63,136 nt of DNA from an uncultured Bacteroidota bacterium (GCA_902586905.1 CACIJH010000008.1:1-63136), one strand, 5' to 3'; positions 36,426-46,773 are shown, counted from the first letter of the stretch. Program-made: numbers and translations. The notes: generated by a model not told the origin, from the sequence alone.

Positions 36426-39400
36426 ATGCAGTTGGTGGTATCAATCCGAAGGATACTTTGGTTTGTTGTATTGATGTTATCATGGAAGGGTCTTGCTCAA
36501 AACGATAGCCTTCAGTTTTCCCCTGCCGTTCAAAATCTTGCGCTAAAAAATCTCCCATCCTCTTTTGAAGAAGAATATACCTATGACCCCAACCTCGACC
36601 TCTATATCTACTCTGTCAAAGTCGGAGAAATAAATATCAATGCACCACTCACACTGACCCCAGAAGAGTATCTCGATCGGATGATGCGCAAAGAGGCACT
36701 CACATACATGAATGACAAACAAGCCTTGCTTTCTGGTGACGTAGACGACCCCGACCAGCAAAAGAATTTACTCCCTGACTTATATGTTCGATCTGATTTG
36801 TTCCGTCGCTTATTTGGTAGTGATGTGATTCAAATTATCCCCAAAGGATCAGTCGGAATCGACTTGGGGGTGCGTTATCAAAAATCAGGAAACCCTGCGC
36901 TATCTCCACGTAACCAGAGCAGTTTTGGATTTGATTTTGATCAGCGAATCAGTGTCGGTTTGGTTGGAAATATTGGAGAGCGTTTTCGCATCAATGCCAA
37001 TTACGATACCCAGTCAACCTTTGATTTTCAGAACCTGATCAAACTTGATTTTTTTCCTCCTTCAACAGATGATTTGAGTCAGTCTGTTGGGGGTCGTGCT
37101 GGGAATGCAGTATCATCGGCCAGTGGCGCCATTGGGCGTATCCAAAACGAGGTCGATCGTCTAGAAGGGGGAGTCGATAAAATCAAAAGTTTGAAAGATG
37201 GCTACAGTGGCAATGAAGATGGAATTTTACAGAAACTAGAAATAGGAAATGTAAGTATGCCACTCAACAGTTCTTTAATCTCTGGTGCACAAAGCTTGTT
37301 TGGTGTAAAAGCGGATCTCAAATTTGGAAATACAAACATCTCAGCTGTGATTTCGGAACAACGCTCCCAAACGCAACGCATGATGACAGACGCAGACGGC
37401 AGTTTGGATGAGTTTTCACTTTTTGCTCTTGACTATGAGGATGATCGTCACTTCTTTTTGGCGCAGTATTTCCGTGACCAATATGATACTGCGATTGCAA
37501 CTTACCCCTATATCAACACAGCTGTACAAATCACTCGTGTTGAGGTGTGGGTCACAAATCGAAATGCACAAACCAACAATGTTCGCAACCTAGTTGCGTT
37601 GCAAGATTTGGGTGAGACAACTCCTGACAAAACACGTCTAGATGATTTGTCATCTAATTTTTTTACAACATCAAGTGCCACTGGATATCCTGACAACAAG
37701 GCCAATGGGCTCAACCCAGAACAGTTGGGGAGTGGGATTTTAACAAATGATATTCGAGATATCGCCACAACTCGCAATGGCTTTGGGTCTCTTTCTGATG
37801 TGGTGCAAGAGGGCATCGATTATGCTGTACTTGAAAGTGCTAGAAAACTCGAACCAACAGACTACAACTTTCACCCAAAGTTGGGGTATATCTCTCTCAA
37901 ACAACGACTCAATAATGACGAAATTTTAGGTGTTGCCTTTCAATATACAGTTGGTGGTCAAACCTATCAAGTTGGGGAGTTTGCAGGCGATGGAGTTCCA
38001 TCAAGCATCAGCACTGGCATTGGCCAAAGTCAGCAAGTACTCAACAATAGCTTAGTCGTCAAACTACTTCGAAGTAATCTGACCAATGTGGAGCAGCCTG
38101 TATGGGATTTGATGATGAAAAACATCTACAACATTGGTGCGTATCAACTCGATCAAGATGGGTTTGTGTTTAATCTCCTGTTTTCAGACCCTTCTCCCTT
38201 GAATTATATTACCCCAGTAGAAGATGATATCTGGCCAGCGGGGCTTGATGAACGCGTGTTGCTCAATGTTTTTGGTGTTGATCGATTGAACATCTACAAT
38301 GACCTCCAGGATGGAGGGGATGGGTTCTTTGATTTTGTTGATGGGGTAACTGTTGATCGAGAAAATGGACGCATTATTTTCCCAAAAGTTGAACCTTTTG
38401 GCGAATTTTTATTCGACACCCTAAAGGCAGATACAAGTGAGGACTATGATGTAGCAGCAACATACAACGCAAATCAAGATAAATATGTCTTTCCAGAGAT
38501 GTATAAACTCACAAAATCAGAAGCCATTGATTATGCAGCCCAAAACAAATTTCAACTCAAAGGACGATATAAATCAAGTGGTGGAGGCGCTGGAATTTCG
38601 TTGGGAGCGTTCAATGTACCACGTGGCTCAGTGCGTGTTACAGCTGCAGGGCGACTGTTGCAAGAGGGTATTGATTACTCTGTAAATTACCAACTTGGGC
38701 GTGTTACCATCTTAAACGAAAATTTAAAAAATTCAAACACACCCATTGAGGTTTCGACGGAGAGCAATTCATTCTTCGGTCAACAAAACAAACGCTTTAG
38801 TGGCGTTCATGTTGAGCATAAGTTCAGTGATAATTTTTTGATGGGAGCAACAGTTATGAATCTCAGCGAACGACCACTGACCCAAAAAGCAAACTATGGG
38901 CTAGAGCCAGTCAACAACACCATGTTTGGGATGAGTTCTACCTTTTCGACCGAAGTTCCATTTTTGACAAGGATGGCCAATAAGCTGCCCAACATCGATA
39001 CGGATGTGATGTCAAACATATCATTTAGAGGCGAAATTGCCTATTTACTCTCGCGAACCCCAAAAGGAACAGAGCTCGGAGGAGAGGCAACAACCTATAT
39101 CGATGACTTTGAAGGGGCGCAAAGCAATATCGACTTGAGAGACGTGCAGTCATGGGCACTGTCGAGTGTGCCTGCTGCCAATGTTGAAGGATACGATGCC
39201 CCAATTGACGATCTGACTGGGGGTCATCATCGAGCAAGGTTGGCTTGGTACAACATTGATCCTGTTTTTTATTCTAATCAGCGCCCTTCCGAAATTTCAA
39301 ATAATGACCTTTCAGAAGACGAAGTGCGACGTGTTTTTATCAACGAAATTTTTCCTCAACAAGACTTGGTGCAAGGCCAAACCTCAGTTCAATACACCAT

Positions 39401-42400
39401 GGACTTGGCATATTACCCGGCTGAAAAGGGGCCATATAACACCAACTCCTTTAACAATTTTATCACTGACCCATCAGAAAATTGGGCAGGGATAACACGT
39501 GCCCTCAACAGTACAAATTTCGATCAGGCAAATGTTGAATATATAGAGTTTTGGATGCTTGATACCTTTTCCGAAAACGACGAGTTAGCAGACGAAAATC
39601 TGGGAGATTTGGTCTTTAACTTGGGGAGTATTTCTGAGGATGTTTTACGTGATGGGCGCAAGCAATATGAAAATGGTCTTCCTGGCTCTGATGATCTAGC
39701 ATTGACCTATGAGACAGCTTGGGCGAGAACACCAGCAACCCAATCATTGGTATATGCATTTGATGCGAACGCTGCAAACCGAGAACGACAAGACGTTGGT
39801 TATGATGGGCTCTCCGACGAAGAAGAAGGACTGCTCTATTCCTCGAGTGTAGGTGGTGAAAGCAGCGACCCAGCAGGCGATAACTATCAGTATTTTTTGC
39901 AAGCTAGCGGATCGATTCTCAATCGATATAAACGATACAATGGCACCGACGGAAACTCTATTTTGGAAGTGACTGACAACAACCGAGGATCGTACACAGT
40001 GCCAGATGCAGAGGATCTCAACAGAGACAATACGATGAATACAATCGACAGTTACTTTGAGTATCGAATTCCCATTCAAAAAAATATGAGCGTTGGCTCA
40101 CACCCTTTTATTGCAGATGTACGACTCAACAACAATGTTGAACTTGCCAATGGAGAAAAAACAACTTCACGATGGTTGCAATTCAAAATTCCTGTTCGAC
40201 CAGAGTATTACGACAACCCTGCTTTTCGTTCCTATTTTGAATCGATCAACAATATGTCAGATCTTCGTTCGGTGCGTTTTATGCGAATGTGGCTCAAAGG
40301 TTTCACAAGGCCAGTTGTCTTTCGATTTGGAACATTTGACTTGGTTCGTGGCGACTGGCGGAGGTACAACCAACCCCTCAATACAGCACAGATTACAAGC
40401 TCGAATACATCTGTTGATGTGACTACTGTCAACGTATTGGAAAATGAAAATCGCATTCCAATCAACTATAAACTGCCCCCAGGCATTGTTCGTGAACAGC
40501 TCAATAATTTCAATAGTGTTATTCGTCAAAACGAGCAGTCTTTATCATTGCGTGTCCAAGACCTCGAACCAAAAGACTTAAAAGGGGTGTACAAAAATAT
40601 TGATGTCGACATGCGTCAATACAAACGCATCAAAATGTTTATCCATGCAGAATCACTTCCCAATCGAACGCCACTCCCTGGCGATGGTTCGTTGGATGAT
40701 TTGGACAAACGCATGGTTGCTTTCATGCGAATTGGTACCGACATGACTGAAAACTACTATCAAATAGAAGTGCCACTTCAACCAACCCCTTACACAGAGG
40801 GGGTTGCCAACAACCTCAGTGCCGAAGAAGTTTGGCAGCCTGAATCCAATTCGATTGATATCCCACTTTCACTATTCACTGGCGCCAAGGCAAAGTCGAT
40901 ACAAAATCGAAGTTTGGTAGGAGCAACCTATTTTGATGAGGACCTAAACCAGATTGATGAGTTTACGCCTATCAGCAGTTTGCCAGGGGATAAAAAATAT
41001 AAAATTGCAGTGCGAGGCAATCCGACTTTAGGGCAAGTGAGAACCTTGATGGTTGGGGTTAAAAACCCATCAGAATCACCAGGCGATTATCTACATGGAG
41101 AGGTTTGGTTTAACGAACTTCGATTGGCAGAAATTGATTCTGAAGGTGGATGGGCTTCTGTTGCAGAACTCGATACCAATATCGCAGACTTTGCCACCAT
41201 TAACCTAAATGGAAATATCTCAACCGTTGGTTTTGGGGATATCGACCAAATTCCAAACCTTAGAAATCAAGATGACACCAAAGGTTATGGGATGAATACA
41301 AATGTGAATGTAGGGCAGCTTCTACCAAAAAAATGGGGGATTCAACTGCCCTTGAGCTACAGCTTTTCTGAAGAGGTTATTACCCCCAAATACGATCCAT
41401 TTTATCAGGATCTCAAACTACAAGATCGTTTGGACAGTTCGCCCGATCAAGACAGTAAAGATGCAATTCGAGATCAAGCTGTGAGCCAGTCTCAACAAAA
41501 AAGTATAAACCTCATTGGTGTGCGAAAGCAACGAGGCCCTGAACAGCGAAAAGACTTTTTTGACATAGAAAACATCGATTTGTCATATTCGTTTAATGAA
41601 GAAAAAAGAAGTGATTACGAAATCGAGGACTATACCTTTCAGAACTTGCGCATGGGTGCTGGCTATCAATATGGATTTGAGCCATTGTCGATCGAACCCT
41701 TTTCCAAGCTTACATTTATCAACACAAAAAGCTATTTAAAATGGTTGAGTGCGATCAATATCAACCCGATTCCAAGCAGTGTTTCCTTGTCTACAAACAT
41801 CAATCGAACGTTTAACAGTCAGCAGTTTCGAGAAGTTTTTTTGGAGGGAGTGGATGCTTCGCAACAACTTGCCTTACCAAAGTTGCAACAGCGAAACTAT
41901 ATGTTTGACTGGGTATTTACTCTCAATCATAATTTGACTAAATCTCTTCGATTTGATTTCACTGCATCGAGCAAAAACATCGTTCGAAACTATTATGATG
42001 AACAATCAGGTACGACAAAAGTCAACCAGCAGCTTGACATCTGGGATGGTATTTGGGATGTGGGAGATCCAAACCAGTTTAGCCAGCGCCTTGGGTTGAC
42101 CTATAATCTTCCCTTCAGGCTACTTCCGTTGGTGAATTTTATCGATGGAACCTACAGCTATTCTGGGGACTTTAATTGGCAACGTGGGTCAGAATCTTTG
42201 AGTGAAGTAGAGGATGAGTTTGGCAATGTTCTTGGCGTGGTCAACACCATACAAAACGCAAACACACACAACCTTAATTCCACGTTTAATTTTCAAAAAA
42301 TTTATCGTGCTCTCAAATTAGAAAAGAAGAAAAAATCGAGAAATGATAACGCTATTCAAAGACAATTGACCAACTCCTTAATCGGTCTGGCCACTGCTCT

Positions 42401-43703
42401 CAAACGACTGCAGTTCACCTATGCAGAAAACAATGGAACAGTGTTGCCTGGGTATACACAAAATGTTGGATTTTTGGGCACTTCAAATCCAGGGTTATCA
42501 TTTGCGCTGGGTAGCCAAAGCGACATCCGTTATGAGGCTGCAAAACGCGGTTGGCTTACCCAATTCCCTAGCTTCAATGGACAGTTTACACAAGTGCATA
42601 ACACAGAATTTAGCTACTCTGCAGAAGTGAGTTTACTCGAAGGCTTACAACTCGATATCAATGGAAATCGCAGGCTGTCAGAGAATCTAGGCGAAAATTT
42701 TATCGTTACTGATAATATTTATAATGCCCTCAACCCCAACACCTTTGGCAACTTTGAAGTGTCAACTATTCTGATCAATACTGCTTTTGGGTCTGGGGGT
42801 GTTGATGACCAAATCTTTGAGGACTTAAAAAGCAATCGACTGATTATAGCACAGCGTTTGGCAAATGATAGGGGCCTCGACCCCTCAAATGTTGACGCAG
42901 ATGGGTATCCCGTCGGATATGGAAAAATCAATCAAGCTGTTTTGATTCCTGCTTTCTTAGCTGCCTATTCTGGACAAAGTCCCGAAACAGTTTCCCTTGC
43001 TGCAACGCGTGAAACACCACTCCCCAATTGGGCACTGCAATACACAGGTTTGATGAAAACCAAGTTGTTTAAAAAATACTTTCAACGCTTTTCCATTGCG
43101 CATGGGTATCGTGCCAGTCATACACTAAACAATTTCCAAACCAACCTGAATTATGATCAGACCATCCCCAACCAACTTGATCAAGGGGGTAACTTCCTCA
43201 ACGAAACCCTTTATACAAATATCAATTTGGTGGAGCAATTCAACCCATTGATTAAGGTTGATTTTGAACTTAAAAACAGTTTTCAATTCAATGCTGAAAT
43301 CAAAAGAGATCGTGCGTTGTCACTGAGCCTAGACAATAATCTTCTTACAGAAACAAGTGGAAAAGAACTGATTATTGGAACGGGATATCGAATAAAATCT
43401 GTTCCCTTTCGCACCAATCTTGGTGGCAAACGAACAACGCTGAAAGGCGATATCAATATCAAAGGCGACTTGTCGATTCGTGACAATATCACTATCGTTC
43501 GAAACCTCGACCTATTGAACAACCAAGTCACAGCAGGTCAACGCCTATGGTCACTCAAGTTATCTGCTGATTATGCACTTTCGCGAAACTTGACAGCCTT
43601 ATTCTTCTACGATCATACCTTTTCAAAATTTGCAATTTCAACAGCTTTTCCCCAAACCAATATCAGATCGGGGATAACACTGCGCTATAACTTTGGTAAT
43701 TAA
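36426..43703 (+). CDS. sprA: SprA/Sov, outer-membrane translocon of the type IX secretion system
   Basis: The giant beta-barrel pore through which T9SS cargo leaves the cell, needed for gliding and secretion in flavobacteria. It is 2425 residues, close to the roughly 2400 of known SprA. A signal peptide ends near residue 25 (WKGLAQ). The sequence has the family's opening (LPDLYVRSDLFRRLFGSDVIQIIPKG-like region near residues 110-140) and long runs of alternating beta-barrel strands. It ends in an aromatic strand (RSGITLRYNFGN), as outer-membrane barrels do. No other T9SS core gene (gldKLMN, porV) is in the window. It lies between ruvA and gcvH. Confidence 0.96.
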   Translation: MQLVVSIRRILWFVVLMLSWKGLAQNDSLQFSPAVQNLALKNLPSSFEEEYTYDPNLDLYIYSVKVGEININAPLTLTPEEYLDRMMRKEALTYMNDKQALLSGDVDDPDQQKNLLPDLYVRSDLFRRLFGSDVIQIIPKGSVGIDLGVRYQKSGNPALSPRNQSSFGFDFDQRISVGLVGNIGERFRINANYDTQSTFDFQNLIKLDFFPPSTDDLSQSVGGRAGNAVSSASGAIGRIQNEVDRLEGGVDKIKSLKDGYSGNEDGILQKLEIGNVSMPLNSSLISGAQSLFGVKADLKFGNTNISAVISEQRSQTQRMMTDADGSLDEFSLFALDYEDDRHFFLAQYFRDQYDTAIATYPYINTAVQITRVEVWVTNRNAQTNNVRNLVALQDLGETTPDKTRLDDLSSNFFTTSSATGYPDNKANGLNPEQLGSGILTNDIRDIATTRNGFGSLSDVVQEGIDYAVLESARKLEPTDYNFHPKLGYISLKQRLNNDEILGVAFQYTVGGQTYQVGEFAGDGVPSSISTGIGQSQQVLNNSLVVKLLRSNLTNVEQPVWDLMMKNIYNIGAYQLDQDGFVFNLLFSDPSPLNYITPVEDDIWPAGLDERVLLNVFGVDRLNIYNDLQDGGDGFFDFVDGVTVDRENGRIIFPKVEPFGEFLFDTLKADTSEDYDVAATYNANQDKYVFPEMYKLTKSEAIDYAAQNKFQLKGRYKSSGGGAGISLGAFNVPRGSVRVTAAGRLLQEGIDYSVNYQLGRVTILNENLKNSNTPIEVSTESNSFFGQQNKRFSGVHVEHKFSDNFLMGATVMNLSERPLTQKANYGLEPVNNTMFGMSSTFSTEVPFLTRMANKLPNIDTDVMSNISFRGEIAYLLSRTPKGTELGGEATTYIDDFEGAQSNIDLRDVQSWALSSVPAANVEGYDAPIDDLTGGHHRARLAWYNIDPVFYSNQRPSEISNNDLSEDEVRRVFINEIFPQQDLVQGQTSVQYTMDLAYYPAEKGPYNTNSFNNFITDPSENWAGITRALNSTNFDQANVEYIEFWMLDTFSENDELADENLGDLVFNLGSISEDVLRDGRKQYENGLPGSDDLALTYETAWARTPATQSLVYAFDANAANRERQDVGYDGLSDEEEGLLYSSSVGGESSDPAGDNYQYFLQASGSILNRYKRYNGTDGNSILEVTDNNRGSYTVPDAEDLNRDNTMNTIDSYFEYRIPIQKNMSVGSHPFIADVRLNNNVELANGEKTTSRWLQFKIPVRPEYYDNPAFRSYFESINNMSDLRSVRFMRMWLKGFTRPVVFRFGTFDLVRGDWRRYNQPLNTAQITSSNTSVDVTTVNVLENENRIPINYKLPPGIVREQLNNFNSVIRQNEQSLSLRVQDLEPKDLKGVYKNIDVDMRQYKRIKMFIHAESLPNRTPLPGDGSLDDLDKRMVAFMRIGTDMTENYYQIEVPLQPTPYTEGVANNLSAEEVWQPESNSIDIPLSLFTGAKAKSIQNRSLVGATYFDEDLNQIDEFTPISSLPGDKKYKIAVRGNPTLGQVRTLMVGVKNPSESPGDYLHGEVWFNELRLAEIDSEGGWASVAELDTNIADFATINLNGNISTVGFGDIDQIPNLRNQDDTKGYGMNTNVNVGQLLPKKWGIQLPLSYSFSEEVITPKYDPFYQDLKLQDRLDSSPDQDSKDAIRDQAVSQSQQKSINLIGVRKQRGPEQRKDFFDIENIDLSYSFNEEKRSDYEIEDYTFQNLRMGAGYQYGFEPLSIEPFSKLTFINTKSYLKWLSAININPIPSSVSLSTNINRTFNSQQFREVFLEGVDASQQLALPKLQQRNYMFDWVFTLNHNLTKSLRFDFTASSKNIVRNYYDEQSGTTKVNQQLDIWDGIWDVGDPNQFSQRLGLTYNLPFRLLPLVNFIDGTYSYSGDFNWQRGSESLSEVEDEFGNVLGVVNTIQNANTHNLNSTFNFQKIYRALKLEKKKKSRNDNAIQRQLTNSLIGLATALKRLQFTYAENNGTVLPGYTQNVGFLGTSNPGLSFALGSQSDIRYEAAKRGWLTQFPSFNGQFTQVHNTEFSYSAEVSLLEGLQLDINGNRRLSENLGENFIVTDNIYNALNPNTFGNFEVSTILINTAFGSGGVDDQIFEDLKSNRLIIAQRLANDRGLDPSNVDADGYPVGYGKINQAVLIPAFLAAYSGQSPETVSLAATRETPLPNWALQYTGLMKTKLFKKYFQRFSIAHGYRASHTLNNFQTNLNYDQTIPNQLDQGGNFLNETLYTNINLVEQFNPLIKVDFELKNSFQFNAEIKRDRALSLSLDNNLLTETSGKELIIGTGYRIKSVPFRTNLGGKRTTLKGDINIKGDLSIRDNITIVRNLDLLNNQVTAGQRLWSLKLSADYALSRNLTALFFYDHTFSKFAISTAFPQTNIRSGITLRYNFGN

Positions 43704-43743
43704 CCACAAAATTCTTTCTTTTACACTTCACAATCGTTTGACA

Positions 43744-44124
43744 ATGAATATTCCAGAAAATCTTAAATACACAAAAGACCACGAATGGGTACTGATCGAA
43801 AATAATATCGCAACTGTTGGGATAACCGATTTTGCCCAAGGGGAATTGGGAGATATTGTATATGTAGAGGTAGATACACTCGACGAAACAGTGGATAGCG
43901 AAGCAGTTTTTGGAACTGTTGAAGCAGTCAAAACAGTATCTGATTTATTTGCCCCTCTCACTGGAAAAATCATATCGTTTAACGATGCACTGACCGACAC
44001 CCCCGAACTTGTTAATTCCGACCCATATGGTGAAGGCTGGATGGTGAAGATTGAGATCGAAAATCATAATGAGATCGAGGATCTATTAAACCCTGAGGCC
44101 TATGCATCTATTGTTCAAAGCTAG
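43744..44124 (+). CDS. gcvH: Glycine cleavage system H protein
   Basis: Lipoyl carrier that shuttles the aminomethyl group between P and T proteins of the glycine cleavage system. The 126-residue length is normal. It opens with MNIPENLKYTKDHEWV, and the lipoylated lysine lies in FGTVEAVKTVSDLFAP (about residue 65). The end has the conserved NSDPYGEGWMVKIE. The frame extends 17 codons upstream into the sprA end; the ATG at 43744 is canonical. The P and T genes are elsewhere. Confidence 0.96.
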   Translation: MNIPENLKYTKDHEWVLIENNIATVGITDFAQGELGDIVYVEVDTLDETVDSEAVFGTVEAVKTVSDLFAPLTGKIISFNDALTDTPELVNSDPYGEGWMVKIEIENHNEIEDLLNPEAYASIVQS

Positions 44125-44479
44125 AACTGCAAGAGGAATTACCTTTATTTTAATTTTGATTGCCATTGTGGGTTCTTTGTTGCCACCTCAGCAAATGGAA
44201 CAAATCACATTCAACCTCTCAGACAAATTGATTCACTGTTTGTATTATACTGGATTGACTTTTTTTTGGATCAAAAGTGCTGAGGAGCCGAGCAACCGAA
44301 AGATCATAAAAACTGCCCTGTTGGTTTTCCTTTTTGGGTTGGTTTTGGAAATTTTACAAGAAACCCTGCCAATGCAAAGAAACATGGACTTTTTTGACCT
44401 GTTGGCCAACAGTGTTGGGATTCTTTTGGCTATCGTTTCGGAACACTTTTTGAGAGTTATGCTAAATGATTATCTCTAG
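44102..44479 (+). CDS. VanZ-like small membrane protein
   Basis: A 125-residue protein with four hydrophobic helices (about 12-28, 43-60, 70-87, 100-118) and the VanZ-like pattern of a DKLIH motif (LSDKLIHCLYY) before helix 2 and MDFFDLLANSVGIL near the end. VanZ-like proteins are poorly understood; one member gives low-level teicoplanin resistance, and resistance should not be assumed here. Its start overlaps gcvH by 23 bases in another frame, so it is likely coupled to gcvH. Confidence 0.8.
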   Translation: MHLLFKARTARGITFILILIAIVGSLLPPQQMEQITFNLSDKLIHCLYYTGLTFFWIKSAEEPSNRKIIKTALLVFLFGLVLEILQETLPMQRNMDFFDLLANSVGILLAIVSEHFLRVMLNDYL

Positions 44480-44522
44480 TTCCATAAAATTGTTATTTTA
44501 GTGCACTCCTTAAGAGTTAAGT

Positions 44523-45221
44523 ATGAAACCTAAAAAGAACCCAAAAGCTGATTTAAACAAAAATAGCAGTCTTTATTTTGTGATAGGACTGTGTGTTATT
44601 TTGTTTGTGTCATGGCGCGCAATCGAATGGAAAACCTATGAAGCAACTGATCTTTTATTGCAAAAACTCAATATAGATGATGATGATGATGAAGAAATTC
44701 CATTGACTGAACAAATCAAAACCCCACCTCCACCACCTCCACCACCAGCTCCTGAAATTATAGAGATTGTGGAGGATGAGGAAGAAGTGGAAGAAACAAT
44801 TATCGAATCAACTGAAACCACACAAGAGGAAATCATTGAGGAAGTCGAGGTTTTAGATGATTTTGATGTAGATGTTCCTTTTGCAATCATCGAAGACGTA
44901 CCAATTTTCCCTGGTTGCGAACGTGTTGCGAAAGATAAGCGTAGAGATTGCTTTCAAGAAAAAATTCAACGTCATATTAGTAGAAACTTTCGCTATCCCG
45001 AGATTGCCCAAGAAATGGGGATTCAAGGTAGAGTGTATGTCCAGTTTGTAATTTCTAAAACAGGAGAAATTGTAGGGATCCGAACGAGAGGTCCAGACAA
45101 AAACCTAGAGAAAGAAGCGCAAAGAATTATTGGGAAACTACCCAATATGACGCCAGGTAAGCAAAGAGGTCGCCCAGTGCGCGTGCCCTTTAGCATACCA
45201 ATTACCTTCCGTTTGCAATAA
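44523..45221 (+). CDS. Energy transducer of the TonB family
   Basis: Inner-membrane-anchored protein that transmits proton-motive force to outer-membrane receptors. The 232-residue protein has one N-terminal helix (about 17-33), an acidic segment (DDDDEEIP), an eight-proline run (residues 69-76) and an acidic periplasmic linker. The C-terminal TonB domain includes VPIFPGCERV, ISRNFRYPEIAQEMGIQGRV and VQFVISKTGEIVGI. It sits alone before a strong terminator with no exbB/exbD nearby, so it probably shares an ExbBD pair encoded elsewhere. Confidence 0.92.
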   Translation: MKPKKNPKADLNKNSSLYFVIGLCVILFVSWRAIEWKTYEATDLLLQKLNIDDDDDEEIPLTEQIKTPPPPPPPPAPEIIEIVEDEEEVEETIIESTETTQEEIIEEVEVLDDFDVDVPFAIIEDVPIFPGCERVAKDKRRDCFQEKIQRHISRNFRYPEIAQEMGIQGRVYVQFVISKTGEIVGIRTRGPDKNLEKEAQRIIGKLPNMTPGKQRGRPVRVPFSIPITFRLQ

Positions 45222-45226
45222 AATAT

Positions 45227-45253
45227 AAACCCAGTTTTAACTGGGTTTTTTTT
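45227..45253 (+). terminator. Rho-independent terminator after the TonB gene
   Basis: AAACCCAG/CTGGGTTT, a perfect 8-bp stem with loop TTTTAA, runs into further T residues. It starts six bases after the TonB stop and separates this gene from the ctaB promoter. Confidence 0.92.
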
Positions 45254-45264
45254 ATGTCGAATCA

Positions 45265-45295
45265 TTGTCTAAAGTACTAAGGTGCAGTATCTTTG
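45265..45295 (+). promoter_or_regulatory. Promoter of the ctaB-cox assembly operon
   Basis: TTG (45265-45267) and TATCTTTG (45288-45295) with 20 bases between them match the Bacteroidota consensus. It lies after a terminator and 15 bases before the ctaB ATG. Confidence 0.78.
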
Positions 45296-45310
45296 CTAGC
45301 GAATTGCAAC

Positions 45311-46216
45311 ATGATAAAGACAACCACCTCACAGACTAAATTTACAACTGTCGTATTGGCTTTTGCGCAACACTTTGCTCAACTGACAAAAGCACGTCTT
45401 AGTTTTAGCGTTGTATTTTCAAGCATTGCTGGTTATATGTTGGGCTGTGAAACCATTGATCCCAATGAATTGAGTTTGCTTCTTTTTGGTGGTTTGGCCA
45501 TCGCTGGTGCATCCAATGCGTTTAATCAAATCATTGAGCGAGATATAGATGCAGTCATGAAACGCACCAAAAATCGCCCCATACCATTAGGCTATATGAC
45601 TCCTACAACTGCCTTTTGGATTGCTGTTGCCCTTTCGATTTTAGGCTTGGCAGCCTTGTATGCGATCAATCCAAAAACATCGATGTTTGCTGCCATTTCA
45701 ATGTTTTTATATACGAGTGTTTATACACCCTTAAAAACAAAAACACCACTAGCAGTTTTTGTTGGGGCATTTCCAGGTGGGATTCCATTTATGCTCGGGT
45801 GGGTAGCTGCAACAGGATCGTTTGGCCTTGAAGCAGGAACGCTTTTTATGATTCAATTTTTTTGGCAATTCCCTCATTTTTGGGCGATTGGATGGCTGAT
45901 GTATGATGACTATCAACGTGCAGGAATCAATATGTTGCCAAGTGGAAAGCGAGATCGAAAAACAGCTTTGCAAGCAGTACTCTATAGTATTTGGACACTA
46001 GTGATATCTGTTTTTCCAGTGCTGGGGCTGACAGGTGATTTACAGATTTCAGTAGGTGCTGCTGTTTTGGTTGGCTTATCAGGATTGTGGCTAATCATCT
46101 CTGCCATGCGTCTTTTTCAAAAGCTCGATCTGGAATCGGCAAGACAATTGATGATTGTCAGTGTGATCTATATCTCACTTATTCAAATCATTTATGTAAT
46201 TGATAAATTGATCTAA
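45311..46216 (+). CDS. ctaB: Protoheme IX farnesyltransferase (heme O synthase)
   Basis: Adds a farnesyl group to heme B, giving heme O for oxidase subunit I. The 301-residue membrane protein of the UbiA family has about nine helices, the prenyl-diphosphate-binding NQIIERDIDAVMKRTKNRP near residue 75-95 and the second loop YTPLKTKTP. The open frame begins six codons earlier at a TTG inside the promoter; I chose the ATG at 45311. Its stop overlaps the next start by one base (TAATG). Heme A synthase (ctaA) is not in the window. Confidence 0.94.
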   Translation: MIKTTTSQTKFTTVVLAFAQHFAQLTKARLSFSVVFSSIAGYMLGCETIDPNELSLLLFGGLAIAGASNAFNQIIERDIDAVMKRTKNRPIPLGYMTPTTAFWIAVALSILGLAALYAINPKTSMFAAISMFLYTSVYTPLKTKTPLAVFVGAFPGGIPFMLGWVAATGSFGLEAGTLFMIQFFWQFPHFWAIGWLMYDDYQRAGINMLPSGKRDRKTALQAVLYSIWTLVISVFPVLGLTGDLQISVGAAVLVGLSGLWLIISAMRLFQKLDLESARQLMIVSVIYISLIQIIYVIDKLI

Positions 46217-46773
46217 TGGAACAAGTAAATAAGATTCGTGCAAAAAAAATGATGTTGTGGTTTTCAATGATCAGTATATCCATGACTTTTGCAGGACTAA
46301 CAAGTGCCTATGTGGTAAGCAAGTCAAGACCCGACTGGCTTGAAGATTTTAGTTTACCAGCATCCCTTTATTGGAGTACCCTTGTGATTCTCTTAAGCAG
46401 CCTCACTTTTTGGCTTGCCAAGAAAGAGTTGACAAAACAATCCAAAACAACTGCTGCCTACCTATGGGCAACCCTTGCCTTGGCAATTGCATTTGTGATG
46501 TTTCAATTTCAGGGGTTTTCATCCCTAGTTGAAATGGGTTATTATTTCACTGGAGCCCAAAGCAACGTAACCACCTCATTTTTATATGTATTGGTATTGG
46601 TTCACCTTGCGCACTTGGTTGCAGGTCTCATTGTTTTATTGGTCGTAATCACCAACTTTAATCGCGGAAAGTATGCGACAAATCCACTTGGATTTTCCCT
46701 TGCACACACCTTCTGGCATTTTTTAGGATTTTTATGGGTCTATTTGTTTCTGTTTCTATATTTTTTGCGATAA
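46216..46773 (+). CDS. Cytochrome c oxidase subunit III (short copy)
   Basis: A 185-residue heme-copper oxidase subunit III family protein with five hydrophobic helices. MMLWFSMISISMTFAGLTSAY is the first helix region and VHLAHLVAGLIVLLVV plus HTFWHFLGFLWVYLFLFLYFL the last two, the standard subunit III pattern. It is shorter than the 7-helix form and lacks the first two helices, as is common in bacteria. One base overlap with ctaB implies coupling. A second, longer subunit III follows. Confidence 0.87.
   Translation: MEQVNKIRAKKMMLWFSMISISMTFAGLTSAYVVSKSRPDWLEDFSLPASLYWSTLVILLSSLTFWLAKKELTKQSKTTAAYLWATLALAIAFVMFQFQGFSSLVEMGYYFTGAQSNVTTSFLYVLVLVHLAHLVAGLIVLLVVITNFNRGKYATNPLGFSLAHTFWHFLGFLWVYLFLFLYFLR

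Noticed and set aside
44700-44760. Simple repeat or phase-variable tract in the TonB gene
   Set aside because: The GAT and CCA triplet runs encode the acidic stretch and polyproline typical of TonB linkers. The repeats keep the frame, so phase switching would not follow.
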